DNA of 64,000 nt from Streptomyces tendae (GCF_014650435.1 NZ_BMUY01000004.1:186001-250000), one strand, 5' to 3'. Shown: positions 1-8,100, numbered from the stretch's first letter. Made by a program: numbers and translations. Notes: a model not told the origin generated them from the letters alone.

Positions 1-432
1 CTCGGGGAAGGTGGAGGTGATGACGGCAAGGGTGACCGGCATGATCATCGCGGCGCCGACACCGCCGGCCACCCGGGCGGCGAGCATGACCTCGGCCGAA
101 GGGGCCAGTCCGGCGAGGACGTTCGCCGCACCGAAGACACCCAGCCCGGCGACGAGCATGGGCTTGCGGCCCAGTCGGTCGCCGACGGCGCCGAGCGGGA
201 GCAGCAGCGCGGCCAGGGCGAGCGTGTAGATGTTGATGATCCACAGGACCGTGTTCTGGGAGGCGCCGAACTCGACGGCCATGTGGGTCTGCGCCACGTT
301 CAGACCGGTCACCGACGCGACGACGGCCATCAGCGCGACGGAGACGGCGATCAGGATCGTGCGCAGCCGACGCGCGTCGGGGGTGTTTTCGCCGCCGGTT
401 TCTGGGGCCCGTACGGGTGGGCTGGTGCTCAT
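1..432 (-). CDS. MFS drug/metabolite transporter, N-terminal part (cut by window edge)
   Basis: The complementary strand reads openly from an ATG at 432 to base 1 (144 codons, no stop), so only the N-terminus is present. The product has a short polar head of about 25 residues, then hydrophobic helices. The cytoplasmic loop 'GDRLGRKP' after the second helix is the major facilitator motif A and appears here at about residues 84-91. The 'WIINIYTLALAALLLPLGAVGD' type of helix 2 is typical of the 14-helix DHA2 drug:H+ antiporters, a family inference. It is transcribed away from the XRE-cupin gene at 538, 105 bp away, so that regulator is its likely controller. The substrate is unknown. Confidence 0.85.
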   Translation of the reverse strand, partial: MSTSPPVRAPETGGENTPDARRLRTILIAVSVALMAVVASVTGLNVAQTHMAVEFGASQNTVLWIINIYTLALAALLLPLGAVGDRLGRKPMLVAGLGVFGAANVLAGLAPSAEVMLAARVAGGVGAAMIMPVTLAVITSTFPE

Positions 433-537
433 GGTTTCCTTTCGCAGGGCATGCCGCCGCCCGACGGGGCGTGGAGGGTGTCGGGGAAGTGCGGCTCGAC
501 TGCGTCCGAAGCTAAGCCCGCGTTGCGATAGAGGCAT

Positions 538-1143
538 ATGATGTTGCTCATGACGCAAGAAGATGGAGATCTGGACAGCCTCGTACGCAAACGCATCCGC
601 GCCCTGCGGGTCGCGCAGGGCTGGTCCCTGGAGGAGCTGGCCGGGCGTGCCAAGCTCAGCCAGTCCTCGCTGAGCCGCATCGAGAACGGCCGGCGCCGCC
701 TGGCCCTGGATCAGCTGGTCACTCTGGCCCGCGCCCTGGACACCACGTTGGACCAGCTCGTGGAGACGGCCGACGACGACGTCATCACCAGTCCGATGAT
801 CGACAGCGCCCACGGCCTGATGCGCTGGCCGGTGAAGGGCGATCCCGGCATGACCGTGGTGCGTCAGCGCATGACCCAGCCACCGCCCGAGAATCCGGCG
901 CGCATGCGTGCCCACCCGGGGCGCGAATGGCTCGTGGTGCTGTCCGGCACGGCGGTCCTCATGCTCGGCCACCGCCGCTTCCGCGTCGAGACCCACCAGG
1001 CAGCCGAGTTCCCCACGATGATGCCGCACGCGATCGGCACCGCGGGCGGACCCTGCGAGATCCTGGGCATCTTCGACCGCGACGCCCGCCGCGGCCATCA
1101 GCGCGAGGGCGGCGACCGCGACCCCCAGGAGCCGGGTGAGTGA
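538..1143 (+). CDS. XRE-family regulator with C-terminal cupin sensor domain
   Basis: A 201-residue protein. Residues about 15-70 form a helix-turn-helix of the Cro/CI type ('LRVAQGWSLEELAGRAKLSQSSLSRIENG'-like pattern, read in parts). Residues about 105-190 form a small cupin beta-barrel ('HPGREWLVVLSGTAVLMLG'-like strand pairs), where a ligand would bind. This short XRE-cupin layout is common in actinobacteria and often regulates a divergent transporter, here the MFS gene. Three ATGs (538, 541, 550) are in frame. GAGG at 531-534 best suits 541, and the protein resembling relatives would begin at 550, so the start is uncertain by 12 bases. The 9 bp to the convergent tetR leave little room for a terminator. 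Confidence 0.85.
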   Translation: MMLLMTQEDGDLDSLVRKRIRALRVAQGWSLEELAGRAKLSQSSLSRIENGRRRLALDQLVTLARALDTTLDQLVETADDDVITSPMIDSAHGLMRWPVKGDPGMTVVRQRMTQPPPENPARMRAHPGREWLVVLSGTAVLMLGHRRFRVETHQAAEFPTMMPHAIGTAGGPCEILGIFDRDARRGHQREGGDRDPQEPGE

Positions 1144-1152
1144 CGGCGGGCG

Positions 1153-1743
1153 TCAGGCCCCGGCGGGCAGGGCGTGCGCGAGGAGGGTCTCCGCCGCGGC
1201 CCGCGCATGTCGGCCGTAGTCGGCGTCGCCCAGCACCATGGCACGGCTGGCCGCGCCGTCCGCGAGGGTGACCAGTTGCTCGGCGAGGGCGGCGGGCCGC
1301 TCGCAGCCCAGCTCCGTCACCAGTTCCGTGACCAGCCGCACCATCCGGAGCTTCTGTTCGCGGGCGTAGGAGTGGACGGCGCTGCCCGGGTCGGGGAACT
1401 CGGCCGCGGCATCGATGAACGGGCACCCGCGCACCGGTGCCCCGTCCGGCGCGGGCAGGTCGAACAGCCCGAGGATGCGCTCCCGCGGGGGAACGTCGTC
1501 GCGGGTCAGCACGCCCTCGAGCGTGGCGCCCGAGGAGGCGAGGTCCTCGAGGTGCCCGATCACCAGGTCGCCCTTGGTCCGGAAGTGCGCGTAGAGGGTG
1601 CGCTTGGACACCGGGGCCGCCTCCGCGACCTGTTCCATACCGGTCGCGTTGATCCCCTGGGTCGCGAAGAGGTGGGCGGCGGCCGCGAGGATGCGTTCCC
1701 GCCCGCCGCGCCCACGTGCCGGAGATGTCCTGGTCGCACTCAT
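1153..1743 (-). CDS. TetR-family repressor of the divergent nitroreductase
   Basis: A 196-residue TetR/AcrR protein. The N-terminal helix-turn-helix (about residues 15-62) is clear: 'GINATGMEQVAEAAPVSK' followed by 'RTLYAHFRTKGDLV'. The C-terminal part carries the ligand-binding helices, including the 'GCPFIDAAAEFPDPGSAVH' stretch seen in the YxaF/LmrA-like branch (C-terminal TetR_C_16/LmrA-type, by memory). It starts at ATG 1743, immediately beside the first of two inverted repeats in the 107-bp gap to the nitroreductase gene at 1850. This arrangement strongly suggests autorepression and repression of the neighbour. The ligand is unknown; nitro-compounds or quinones handled by the reductase are plausible. 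Confidence 0.9.
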   Translation of the reverse strand: MSATRTSPARGRGGRERILAAAAHLFATQGINATGMEQVAEAAPVSKRTLYAHFRTKGDLVIGHLEDLASSGATLEGVLTRDDVPPRERILGLFDLPAPDGAPVRGCPFIDAAAEFPDPGSAVHSYAREQKLRMVRLVTELVTELGCERPAALAEQLVTLADGAASRAMVLGDADYGRHARAAAETLLAHALPAGA

Positions 1744-1750
1744 GGAGTAA

Positions 1751-1768
1751 CTATACGTCTGCGTTTAC
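1751..1768. promoter_or_regulatory. TetR operator, imperfect copy next to tetR start
   Basis: CTATACG-tctg-CGTTTAC. The right arm is identical to the right arm of the site at 1801-1818; the left arm matches its partner at 5 of 7 positions. It sits 8 bp upstream of the tetR start codon, where bound repressor would block tetR transcription. Confidence 0.65.
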
Positions 1769-1800
1769 TTCAGCGGGAAGCAGCTGGTAGGATCCGCCAA

Positions 1801-1818
1801 GTAAACGATTGCGTTTAC
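1801..1818. promoter_or_regulatory. TetR operator, perfect copy upstream of nitroreductase
   Basis: GTAAACG-attg-CGTTTAC is a perfect 7-bp inverted repeat with a 4-bp centre. It lies 31 bp before the nitroreductase ATG and exactly 50 bp downstream of the related imperfect copy, so the two sites are about five helical turns apart on the same DNA face. An AT-rich palindrome of this kind stands out in this high-GC DNA. Confidence 0.8.
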
Positions 1819-1849
1819 CTGAGACGAGCGTCGAGAAGGAATCCAATCC

Positions 1850-2539
1850 ATGAGCCTGCCGATCCGCACCGAGCTGAGTGGTGCCGCGGAGAAGCTGATA
1901 CGCGGCCGACACGCGACCCGGGCGTTCCGTCCGGAACCCGTGCCCGAGGAGACGATGCGTGCGATCTTCTCGCTGGCGGGCACCGCACCGTCCAACTCCA
2001 ACGCCCAGCCGTGGCGGGTGGAGGTGGCGAGCGGTGCCGCGCGCGAGCGGCTGGCGGACGCCCTGCAGGCGGCTCACGCCGCGAACCGCACCTCCGTGGA
2101 CTTCCCGTACTCCGACGCCATGTACTCCGAGGCCCAGCAGGCACGCCGGGCGGCGTTCGGCGCCGGACTGTACGGAGCGCTGGGCATCGCTCCGGACGAC
2201 CAGGCGTCGCGGGCGGCCTACAACGCGCAGAGCCTGCGCTTCTACGGCGCACCGCATGCCGCCTTCCTGTTCGTCGCCGGGGACGGCGGATCCCGGCTGG
2301 CCGCGGACGTCGGCGCCTATCTGCAGACCCTCCTCCTGGCGATGACGGCGTACGGCGTGGCGAGCTGCCCGCAGGGGCTGCTGAGCTTCTACGCCGACAC
2401 GGTCCGCGCCGAACTCGGTGTCGATGAGGGGCGGCTGCTCGTGGGCGTCTCCTTCGGCTACGCCGACGAGAGCGCCGCGGTGAACCGGGTCGCGTCCGGG
2501 CGGGCCGCGCTCGACGAGGTCGCGGCCTTCCACGGCTGA
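1850..2539 (+). CDS. Nitroreductase-family oxidoreductase
   Basis: A 229-residue FMN-dependent nitroreductase-fold protein. The N-terminal 'RHATRAFRP' (about residues 18-26) is the phosphate/FMN-binding start motif of the family, and 'APSNSNAQPW' (about 46-55) is the conserved flavin-contacting loop. The middle 'DVGAYLQTLLLAMTAYGVASCPQG' helix and C-terminal 'VGVSFGYAD' complete the fold. Family enzymes reduce nitroaromatics, quinones or flavins with NAD(P)H. It is monocistronic and controlled by the divergent TetR gene through the operators at 1751-1818. The physiological substrate cannot be told from sequence. Confidence 0.9.
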   Translation: MSLPIRTELSGAAEKLIRGRHATRAFRPEPVPEETMRAIFSLAGTAPSNSNAQPWRVEVASGAARERLADALQAAHAANRTSVDFPYSDAMYSEAQQARRAAFGAGLYGALGIAPDDQASRAAYNAQSLRFYGAPHAAFLFVAGDGGSRLAADVGAYLQTLLLAMTAYGVASCPQGLLSFYADTVRAELGVDEGRLLVGVSFGYADESAAVNRVASGRAALDEVAAFHG

Positions 2540-2599
2540 GTCGTCGAGGCGGCGACCTCCGCGCACCGGGACGGCGGGGTGCGGGCGGGGCACGACCCG

Positions 2600-3133
2600 C
2601 TACTCGATCAGCGCATCCGCCACGATGATCACCAGGCCGATCAGCATGTCCAGGAGTCCCGCGCGACACGAGGACAGTCGGCCGAGCCCGGCGGCGCGGG
2701 CCGCGGAGGTGCCCAGGGCGAAGAGCAGGACGGTGTTCAGCACCAGGGCCGTGTCGGCGGCCGTGTCCTCTGCCCACCACCCGGCCTTCGCGGCGAGCAG
2801 CATCGCCACCGTCGGCAGCACGGCGGCGACCAGCGGCCACTCGGCGGCTGCCGCGCGCAGTCTGCTGGGCCGGGCCGTCCCGTCGCCGGTCGCGCGCCGG
2901 GCGATGACGTGCGCGTACCCGTGGGCGGCACCCGACGTCAGCGCCGTGAGCAGGACCCACAGCGCGTCCTGGCCGGGGTTGGCCGCCTCGCCCGGCACGT
3001 CCAGCGCGGCCACCAGGGCGCTGGCCAGTACCAGGCCGTAGATTCCCTGGAACAGCCACCCCTCCGGCCGGCGCCGCAGGAATCCCCTCGGCGCGACGCC
3101 CGCGGCGGGGTCGTGGTCGGCGCGCTCGGGCAT
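2600..3133 (-). CDS. Small integral membrane protein, function unknown
   Basis: A 177-residue protein with a short polar head and about four hydrophobic helices (roughly residues 28-46, 60-75, 98-116 and 150-175). I recognise no catalytic motif. Its ATG at 3133 directly abuts the stop codon of the NmrA-like oxidoreductase (3134), so the two are almost certainly co-transcribed and translationally coupled. The alanine/leucine-rich composition is usual for Streptomyces membrane proteins. It could be a DUF-type tetraspanning protein, but I cannot assign a family. Confidence 0.75.
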   Translation of the reverse strand: MPERADHDPAAGVAPRGFLRRRPEGWLFQGIYGLVLASALVAALDVPGEAANPGQDALWVLLTALTSGAAHGYAHVIARRATGDGTARPSRLRAAAAEWPLVAAVLPTVAMLLAAKAGWWAEDTAADTALVLNTVLLFALGTSAARAAGLGRLSSCRAGLLDMLIGLVIIVADALIE

Positions 3134-3862
3134 TCAGGACAGCCAGTCGGTGTACCGGGTGGGGGCCAGGTGGGCCTCCATGTCAGTGAGGACGTCCCCC
3201 TCGACCGCCGCGAACATGCCCGCGGCCGGGTCGGTGACGACCGTACGCCCGTCGCCCCGGCGGGAGAGGGTCAGACGGCCCAGGTCGTCGAGGGGGAACA
3301 CCTCCGGTCCACCGATGCTGCGAATGCCGTTCAGCGGGGTGCCCACGGCGACTTCCGCCACCGCGGCCGCCACGTCCTTCGCGGCGATGGGCTGGATCGG
3401 CGTGGCGGGCAGCCGGACGAAGTCGCCGTCCGCGGTCCAGGACAGGACGGCCTCCATGAACTCCATGAACTGGGTGGCGCGCACGATCGAGTACGGCACC
3501 GGGCCGTCCCGGAGGATCTCCTCCTGGAGGGTTTTGGCGCGGTAGTAGTCCAGTCCCGGCACCCGGTCGACGCCGACGATCGAGAGGATCACGAAGTGAC
3601 CCGTTCCGGCCCGCTGCGCCGCGGTCAGGAGGTTGTCCATCGATGCCCGGAAGAAGCCGGGCGAGGCGTCGTCGAAGGTCGGCGAGTTCGTCAGGTTGAC
3701 GACGACGTCGGCTCCCTCGACCGCCCGGTCCACTCCCTCGCCGCTGACGACGTCCACTCCGGTGGACAGCGAGTGGGGCACCGCCTGCTGTCCGGCCGCG
3801 TTGAGCTGCTCGACGACCTGCGAGCCGATGAGTCCGGTACCGCCGATGACCGCGATCTTCAC
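3134..3862 (-). CDS. NmrA-like NAD(P)-binding oxidoreductase (atypical SDR)
   Basis: A 242-residue protein that opens with the dinucleotide-binding motif 'GGTGLIGSQVVEQL' (residues about 7-20). It has 'DVVVNLTNSP' and 'HFVILSIVGVDRVPGLDYYRAKTLQEE', an atypical SDR active-site region with Y and K in the YxxxK spacing. The family (NmrA/SDR_a5) reduces quinones or acts as a redox sensor and often lacks the classic Ser-Tyr-Lys triad. First gene of a two-gene unit with the membrane protein at 2600-3133. The substrate is unknown. Confidence 0.85.
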   Translation of the reverse strand: MKIAVIGGTGLIGSQVVEQLNAAGQQAVPHSLSTGVDVVSGEGVDRAVEGADVVVNLTNSPTFDDASPGFFRASMDNLLTAAQRAGTGHFVILSIVGVDRVPGLDYYRAKTLQEEILRDGPVPYSIVRATQFMEFMEAVLSWTADGDFVRLPATPIQPIAAKDVAAAVAEVAVGTPLNGIRSIGGPEVFPLDDLGRLTLSRRGDGRTVVTDPAAGMFAAVEGDVLTDMEAHLAPTRYTDWLS

Positions 3863-3979
3863 GGTGTGCCTCGCTTCCCTCCGGGTCCGAGTGGTTCAGG
3901 GACCACTGTGTCGGTAGGCGCGGAGGACTGCGCCCTGAACGCCCCGAAGGGATGAGAGCGGACGGGATCGCCGACGGCG

Positions 3980-4393
3980 TCAGGCGGCGCAGTCCGGGCA
4001 GATGCCGCGGTAGGTCACTTCGGCCTCCAGGACGGTGAAGCCGAAGGACTCGGAGGCCGGGAGGTTCGCCAGGGGGTCGCCCGTCGGGTGCACGTCGCGG
4101 ATCGAGCCGCAGCGCGCGCAGAGCAGGTGGTGGTGCGGACGGTGCGCGTTCGGGTCGTAGCGCTTGGCGCGGCCGTCGGTCGACACCTCGACGACCTCAC
4201 CGCGCTGCACCAGTTCACGCAGGGTGTTGTACACCGTCGCCCGGGAGATCTCGGGCAGTCGGGCCGCCGCACGGGAGTGCACCTCGTCGGCGGTCAGGTG
4301 CACGTGGTCTCCGTCGAGGACCTCGGCGACCACGCGCCGCTGCGCGGTCAGGCGCCAGCCGCCTTCACGGAGCCGGTCCAGGAGATCACTCAT
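3980..4393 (-). CDS. catR: Fur-family peroxide-sensing repressor (CatR/PerR type)
   Basis: A 137-residue protein from ATG 4393; an upstream in-frame TTG at 4423 exists but has no better signals. The winged helix is at about residues 8-80 ('[12 protein letters not shown]', '[14 protein letters not shown]'). It is followed by the metal-binding '[12 protein letters not shown]' and the C-terminal CxxC 'CPDC', which form the structural zinc site of Fur-family proteins. In Streptomyces this type of regulator (CatR) represses the divergent catalase gene catA and itself until peroxide inactivates it. The 123-bp intergenic region with an inverted repeat fits this. The name rests on the catA linkage. 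Confidence 0.9.
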   Translation of the reverse strand: MSDLLDRLREGGWRLTAQRRVVAEVLDGDHVHLTADEVHSRAAARLPEISRATVYNTLRELVQRGEVVEVSTDGRAKRYDPNAHRPHHHLLCARCGSIRDVHPTGDPLANLPASESFGFTVLEAEVTYRGICPDCAA

Positions 4394-4427
4394 GCGCAGC
4401 ACCCTAGCAGGGTCCGGCGTCAACTCA

Positions 4428-4444
4428 AGAGCGAATATGGCTCT
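4428..4444. promoter_or_regulatory. Putative CatR operator between catR and catA
   Basis: AGAGC-gaatatg-GCTCT is a 5-bp inverted repeat in a locally AT-rich stretch, 35 bp upstream of catR and 73 bp upstream of catA. It is placed to block both divergent genes. A weak catA promoter can be read downstream as TTGCCT (4455-4460), 16 bp, TAGGGT (4477-4482). Confidence 0.5.
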
Positions 4445-4516
4445 AGATGGCAGCTTGCCTTAGACCCTGTCCAATGTAGGGTGGTGCCCGCGAAGAACCA
4501 CACCGAGGAGCATGCC

Positions 4517-5980
4517 TTGCCTGAGAACAACCAGAAGCCGCTGACCACGGTCGCCGGTGCACCGGTTCCCGACAACCAGAACTCGCTGACGTCCGGCCCG
4601 CGCGGTCCGATGCTGCTGCAGGATGTGTGGTTCCTGGAGAAGCTCGCCCACTTCGACCGCGAGGTCATTCCGGAGCGCCGGATGCACGCCAAGGGCTCGG
4701 GCGCGTTCGGCACCTTCACGGTGACCCACGACATCACCCGGTACACGAGCGCCAAGATCTTCTCCGAGATCGGCAAGAAGACCCCGCTGTTCACCCGGTT
4801 CTCCACGGTCGCCGGTGAGCGCGGTGCCGCCGACGCCGAGCGCGACATCCGCGGCTTCGCCGTGAAGTTCTACACGGAGGAGGGCAACTGGGACCTGGTC
4901 GGCAACAACACCCCCGTCTTCTTCTTCCGTGACCCGCTGAAGTTCCCGGACCTCAACCACGCGGTGAAGCGCGACCCGCGCACCAACCTCCGCAACGCCG
5001 AGAACAACTGGGACTTCTGGACCAACCTGCCCGAGGCCCTGCACCAGGTCACGATCGTGATGTCGGAGCGCGGCATCCCGGCCACCTACCGGCACATGCA
5101 CGGGTTCGGCTCGCACACGTACAGCCTGATCAACGCCGAGGGCGAGCGGTTCTGGGTCAAGTTCCACCACCGCACCCAGCAGGGCATCAAGAACCTCACC
5201 GACGCCGAGGCCGAGGCCCTGGTCGGCAAGGACCGCGAGTCCCACCAGCGCGACCTGTTCGACGCGATCGAGGACGGCGACTTCCCGAAGTGGAAGCTGT
5301 TCATCCAGGTCATGCCGGAGGCCGACGCCGAGAACTACCGCTTCCACCCCTTCGACCTCACCAAGGTCTGGTCGAAGAAGGACTACCCGCTGATCGAGGT
5401 CGGCGAGTGGGAGCTCAACCGCAACCCCGACAACTACTTCGCGGACGTCGAGCAGGCCGCCTTCAGCCCGGCCAACGTGGTCCCGGGCATCAGCTTCTCC
5501 CCCGACCGGATGCTGCAGGGGCGGCTCTTCTCCTACGGCGACGCCCAGCGCTACCGCCTCGGGGTCAACCACCACCAGATCCCCGTCAACGCCCCGAAGA
5601 ACCCGGTGAACTCCTACCACCGCGACGGCGGCATGCGCGTCGACGGCAACCAGGGGGCCACCCCGGGCATCGAGCCCAACTCCTACGGGCGCTGGCAGGA
5701 GCAGCCGGCCTACCGCGAGCCGAGCCAGGCCGTGGGCGCGGTCGCCGACCGGTTCAACTACCGTGAGGACGACGACAACTACTTCGAGCAGCCCGGCAAC
5801 CTGTTCCGGCAGATGAGCCCGGAGCAGCAGCAGGTTCTCTTCGAGAACACGGCGCGCGCGATCGACGGCGCCTCGGAGCAGACGATCGAGCGGCACATCG
5901 CCAACTGCACCCAGGCCGACCCGGCCTACGGTCAGGGCGTCCGCAAGGCCATCGAGGCCCTGGCCGCCGGCAACCTCTGA
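4517..5980 (+). CDS. catA: Monofunctional haem catalase
   Basis: Converts hydrogen peroxide to water and oxygen in the cytoplasm. The start is TTG at 4517, preceded by GAGGAG at 4505-4510; the open frame extends far upstream to 4088 but through catR, so it is discarded. The 487 residues fit small-subunit clade 3 catalases. Catalytic His is about residue 57 in '[14 protein letters not shown]', the distal Asn is in '[14 protein letters not shown]' (about residues 130-143), and the haem-ligand Tyr is about residue 340 in '[14 protein letters not shown]'. The divergent catR and operator indicate peroxide induction. A strong hairpin follows before the ankyrin gene. Confidence 0.97.
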   Translation: MPENNQKPLTTVAGAPVPDNQNSLTSGPRGPMLLQDVWFLEKLAHFDREVIPERRMHAKGSGAFGTFTVTHDITRYTSAKIFSEIGKKTPLFTRFSTVAGERGAADAERDIRGFAVKFYTEEGNWDLVGNNTPVFFFRDPLKFPDLNHAVKRDPRTNLRNAENNWDFWTNLPEALHQVTIVMSERGIPATYRHMHGFGSHTYSLINAEGERFWVKFHHRTQQGIKNLTDAEAEALVGKDRESHQRDLFDAIEDGDFPKWKLFIQVMPEADAENYRFHPFDLTKVWSKKDYPLIEVGEWELNRNPDNYFADVEQAAFSPANVVPGISFSPDRMLQGRLFSYGDAQRYRLGVNHHQIPVNAPKNPVNSYHRDGGMRVDGNQGATPGIEPNSYGRWQEQPAYREPSQAVGAVADRFNYREDDDNYFEQPGNLFRQMSPEQQQVLFENTARAIDGASEQTIERHIANCTQADPAYGQGVRKAIEALAAGNL

Positions 5981-6016
5981 CCGGCTGGTCGGCAAGACGC
6001 GCGGTACTCGCGCACC

Positions 6017-6055
6017 GCACCGGCGCGGAGGCACCCCAGGTGCCCGCGCCGGTGC
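6017..6055 (+). terminator. Strong hairpin between catA and ankyrin gene
   Basis: GCACCGGCGCG (6017-6027) pairs with CGCGCCGGTGC (6045-6055), and after a two-base bulge GGCACC (6030-6035) pairs with GGTGCC (6039-6044) around a CCA loop, giving 17 bp of stem. It has no U-tract, as is usual in Streptomyces. Because the ankyrin gene follows within 26 bp, this may act as an attenuator or RNA-stability element rather than a full terminator. Confidence 0.75.
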
Positions 6056-6080
6056 GGGCGTGTACCGCCACGGAGAAATC

Positions 6081-6476
6081 ATGGACATGGACAACAGCGG
6101 TGGCCTGACTCCCGAGCAGACGGAGCGCGTCGTGGCCATCGCCATGGACCTGGCCCGGGAGGGCCGCACCGAGCAGCTGGTGGAGTTCGTGGCTCACGGG
6201 CTGCCGGTGGACGTACGCGATCCGGCGGGCAACACCCTCCTCATGCTCGCCGCGTACCACGGTCACGCCGACAGCGTGCGGACCCTGGTCCGGCACGGCG
6301 CCGATCCGGACCTCCGCAACGACCGGGGCCAGTCCCCCATCGCCGGCGCCCTGTTCAAGGGTGCCGACGACGTGGTGACTGTGCTGCTCGAAGCAGGCGC
6401 GGACCTGGACTCCGGTACGCCGACCGCGCGGGCCGCGGCGGCGATGTTCGGCCGGGACCACCTGCTCGCCGGCTGA
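6081..6476 (+). CDS. Small ankyrin-repeat protein linked to catalase
   Basis: A 131-residue protein, started at ATG 6081 with GGAGA at 6072-6076; an in-frame GTG at 6060 is possible but lies in the hairpin flank. Three ankyrin repeats are visible: 'GNTLLMLAAYHGHADSVRTLVRHGADPDL', 'GQSPIAGALFKGADDVVTVLLEAGADLD', and a partial first repeat. No signal peptide. In other bacteria ankyrin proteins sit beside catalases (for example AnkB with KatB in Pseudomonas) and are needed for full catalase activity; a similar support role is inferred here from position only. Confidence 0.85.
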   Translation: MDMDNSGGLTPEQTERVVAIAMDLAREGRTEQLVEFVAHGLPVDVRDPAGNTLLMLAAYHGHADSVRTLVRHGADPDLRNDRGQSPIAGALFKGADDVVTVLLEAGADLDSGTPTARAAAAMFGRDHLLAG

Positions 6477-6485
6477 CCGCAGCGC

Positions 6486-6516
6486 TTGACCCTCACGTGG
6501 CGTGATGCCGCATCCT
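6486..6516 (+). promoter_or_regulatory. MerR-type promoter/operator of the MerR-methyltransferase gene
   Basis: TTGACC (6486-6491) and a weak -10 CATCCT (6511-6516) are separated by 19 bp, the long spacer typical of MerR-activated promoters. The spacer holds the dyad TCACG-tgg-CGTGA (6493-6505), nearly centred in it. Transcription would start close to the ATG at 6524, so the mRNA may be leaderless. Confidence 0.5.
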
Positions 6517-6523
6517 CCCTGGC

Positions 6524-7639
6524 ATGGAGGAGCACCTGACCGTGGGACGCGTGGCCGAGCTGGCCGGCGTGAGCGTCCGCACGCTGCACCACTACGACGA
6601 CATCGGCCTCGTGCGGCCCTCCGCGCGGACCGCCGCCGGATACCGGGCCTACTCGGTGGACGACGTGGGGCGGCTGCGGGAGGTTGTGGCCTACCGGCGC
6701 CTGGGTTTCGCACTGCGCGACATCGCTGACCTGGTCGACGACCCGGCCGCCGACGCGGTGGCGCAGCTGCGCCGGCTGCGCGTCCTGCTGGTTGAACGGC
6801 GCGACCGCGCCGCCTCCATGGTGACGGCCATCGACAGGGAACTGGAGGCGCGGGCGATGGGGATCAGGACTACGCCCCAGGAGCAACTCAAGGCGTTCGG
6901 CGCGGAGTTGTACGAGGTCATCGGGGCGGCCTACCCGGCGACACGGCGCACCGAGCCGCGGATCGCCGCGAAGGTCTGGGAGGCGCTCGGCGACGCGCGC
7001 ACCGTGCTGAACGTGGGCGCCGGCACCGGCTCCTACGAGCCCCCGGACCGCGAGGTGACCGCGGTGGAACCGTCGGCGGTGATGCGGGCGCAGCGTCCCG
7101 CGGGCGCGGCCCGGTGCGTGGCCGCCGCCGCGGAGCACCTGCCGTTCGCGGACCGGTCCTTCGACGCCGCGATGGCCTTCAGCACCGTGCACCACTGGCG
7201 GGACCCGATCGCCGGGCTGCGGGAGATGCGCCGCGTCGCCCGTCGCGTGGTGGTGTTCACCCACGACGCCAGTGACACCGGCTGGCGGCACCGGTTCTGG
7301 CTGACCCGCGACTATCTGCCCGAGGTGGCCGGCCTGGTCGCGGGCCGGCCTCCGGTGGACCGGCTGGCCCGGGCGATCGGGGCCCGCCTGGAGCCGGTGC
7401 TCATCCCCTGGGACTGCGCCGACGGCTTCCTGGAGGCCCACTGGCGCCGGCCGGAGGCGTACCTGGAGGAACCGGTACGCCGCGCGGTCTCCGTGTGGAC
7501 GAGGGTCGGCCCAAAAGCCGAGCGGCGGGCGGTGGCCGGCCTGCGCGACGACCTCGCCTCGGGCCGCTGGTCCGAGCGCAACCGCGATCTCCTGGATCTC
7601 GACGCGGCCGAGCTCGGCCTGCGGCTGCTCGTGGCCTGA
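6524..7639 (+). CDS. MerR-family regulator fused to a SAM-dependent methyltransferase
   Basis: A 371-residue two-domain protein. Residues about 5-75 are a MerR winged helix ('TVGRVAELAGVSVRTLHHYDDIGLVRP'-type, read in parts), and residues about 80-120 form the dimer helix. From about residue 160 there is a class I methyltransferase: motif I 'VLNVGAGTGSYEP', then 'VTAVEPSAVM', 'AAAEHLPFADRSFDAAMAFSTVHHW'. The methyltransferase replaces the small effector-binding domain of ordinary MerR proteins, so the regulator may sense or modify its own ligand. The upstream region looks like a MerR promoter, suggesting autoregulation. The target molecule is unknown; a detoxifying methylation is a guess. Confidence 0.85.
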   Translation: MEEHLTVGRVAELAGVSVRTLHHYDDIGLVRPSARTAAGYRAYSVDDVGRLREVVAYRRLGFALRDIADLVDDPAADAVAQLRRLRVLLVERRDRAASMVTAIDRELEARAMGIRTTPQEQLKAFGAELYEVIGAAYPATRRTEPRIAAKVWEALGDARTVLNVGAGTGSYEPPDREVTAVEPSAVMRAQRPAGAARCVAAAAEHLPFADRSFDAAMAFSTVHHWRDPIAGLREMRRVARRVVVFTHDASDTGWRHRFWLTRDYLPEVAGLVAGRPPVDRLARAIGARLEPVLIPWDCADGFLEAHWRRPEAYLEEPVRRAVSVWTRVGPKAERRAVAGLRDDLASGRWSERNRDLLDLDAAELGLRLLVA

Positions 7640-7830
7640 AGCGACGGTGCGCGAGCGCGCGGGCGGCGGGAGAATCACGCCGGCGATCGGCGGTCCGGAC
7701 GACACGTCGGCGGGGACCGGAATGGGTGCTGGCGGGAATTCGGAGTACCCGGTGGCGGGAAGAGATACCTGGGGTTTCACAAGCCCCTTGATCAACTCCC
7801 AGAGCTTGAGCACCAATTACACACATCCCC

Positions 7831-7859
7831 TCTACACAGTGGCCCCGATGGTCTAGATT
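7831..7859 (+). promoter_or_regulatory. Candidate main promoter of the exopolysaccharide operon
   Basis: TCTACA (7831-7836), 17-bp spacer, TAGATT (7854-7859): four and five matches to the vegetative -35 and -10 consensus. Predicted start near 7866 gives a roughly 235-nt 5' leader. Confidence 0.5.
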
Positions 7860-7987
7860 GACCGTGCTTCAGCCGTTCAGGCACGGGGCGACCGGTAATG
7901 ATCTTCAGGTCCGGGGCAGGGGGGTCTGCTGCTGACACTGTGCATGGCTCGTATTGCTGTGGCATAGCCAAAACGTTGTGCGCGGGC

Positions 7988-8060
7988 AGGCGGGGGCCGC
8001 CCGTGGGGAGGAACAGCGCGGCGCGGGAGGCGGGGGCCTCCCGAGGGGGAGGAACAGTGC
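7988..8060 (+). repeat. Tandem hairpin-plus-GGGGAGGAAC modules in the leader
   Basis: Two imperfect copies of a ~32-bp unit, at 7988-8019 and 8028-8060. Copy 1 has GGCGG-ggg-CCGCC (7989-8001); copy 2 has CGGGAGGC-gggg-GCCTCCCG (8024-8043). Each is followed directly by GGGGAGGAACAG. A third related module (hairpin 9612-9630 then GGGGGGAGGAAC) precedes the next gene's start at 9650. Confidence 0.75.
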
Positions 8061-8100
8061 TAGGCGAACACGTCGAACCACTGGGGACCTGGGGGGTTCT

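Larger units (their letters stand above)
7640..8100 (+). other. 461-bp non-coding leader of the exopolysaccharide locus
   Basis: No gene with Streptomyces codon bias is visible here. The first half is AT-richer than its surroundings and carries a promoter-like pair at 7831-7859. The second half is G-rich and holds two near-identical hairpin modules (7988-8060), each ending in GGGGAGGAACAG, a ribosome-binding-site-like string, and a possible short reading frame starting GTG at 8057. A leader of about 235 nt before the first gene suggests post-transcriptional control. Confidence 0.7.

Noticed and set aside
2562..2583. CGCACC/GGTGCG hairpin between convergent genes at 2.6 kb
   Set aside because: Only six pairs with a 10-nt loop, expected by chance at this base composition.
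4088..4516. N-terminal extension of the catalase
   Set aside because: The frame passes through catR and its operator. The TTG at 4517 with GAGGAG upstream fits catalase length and homology.
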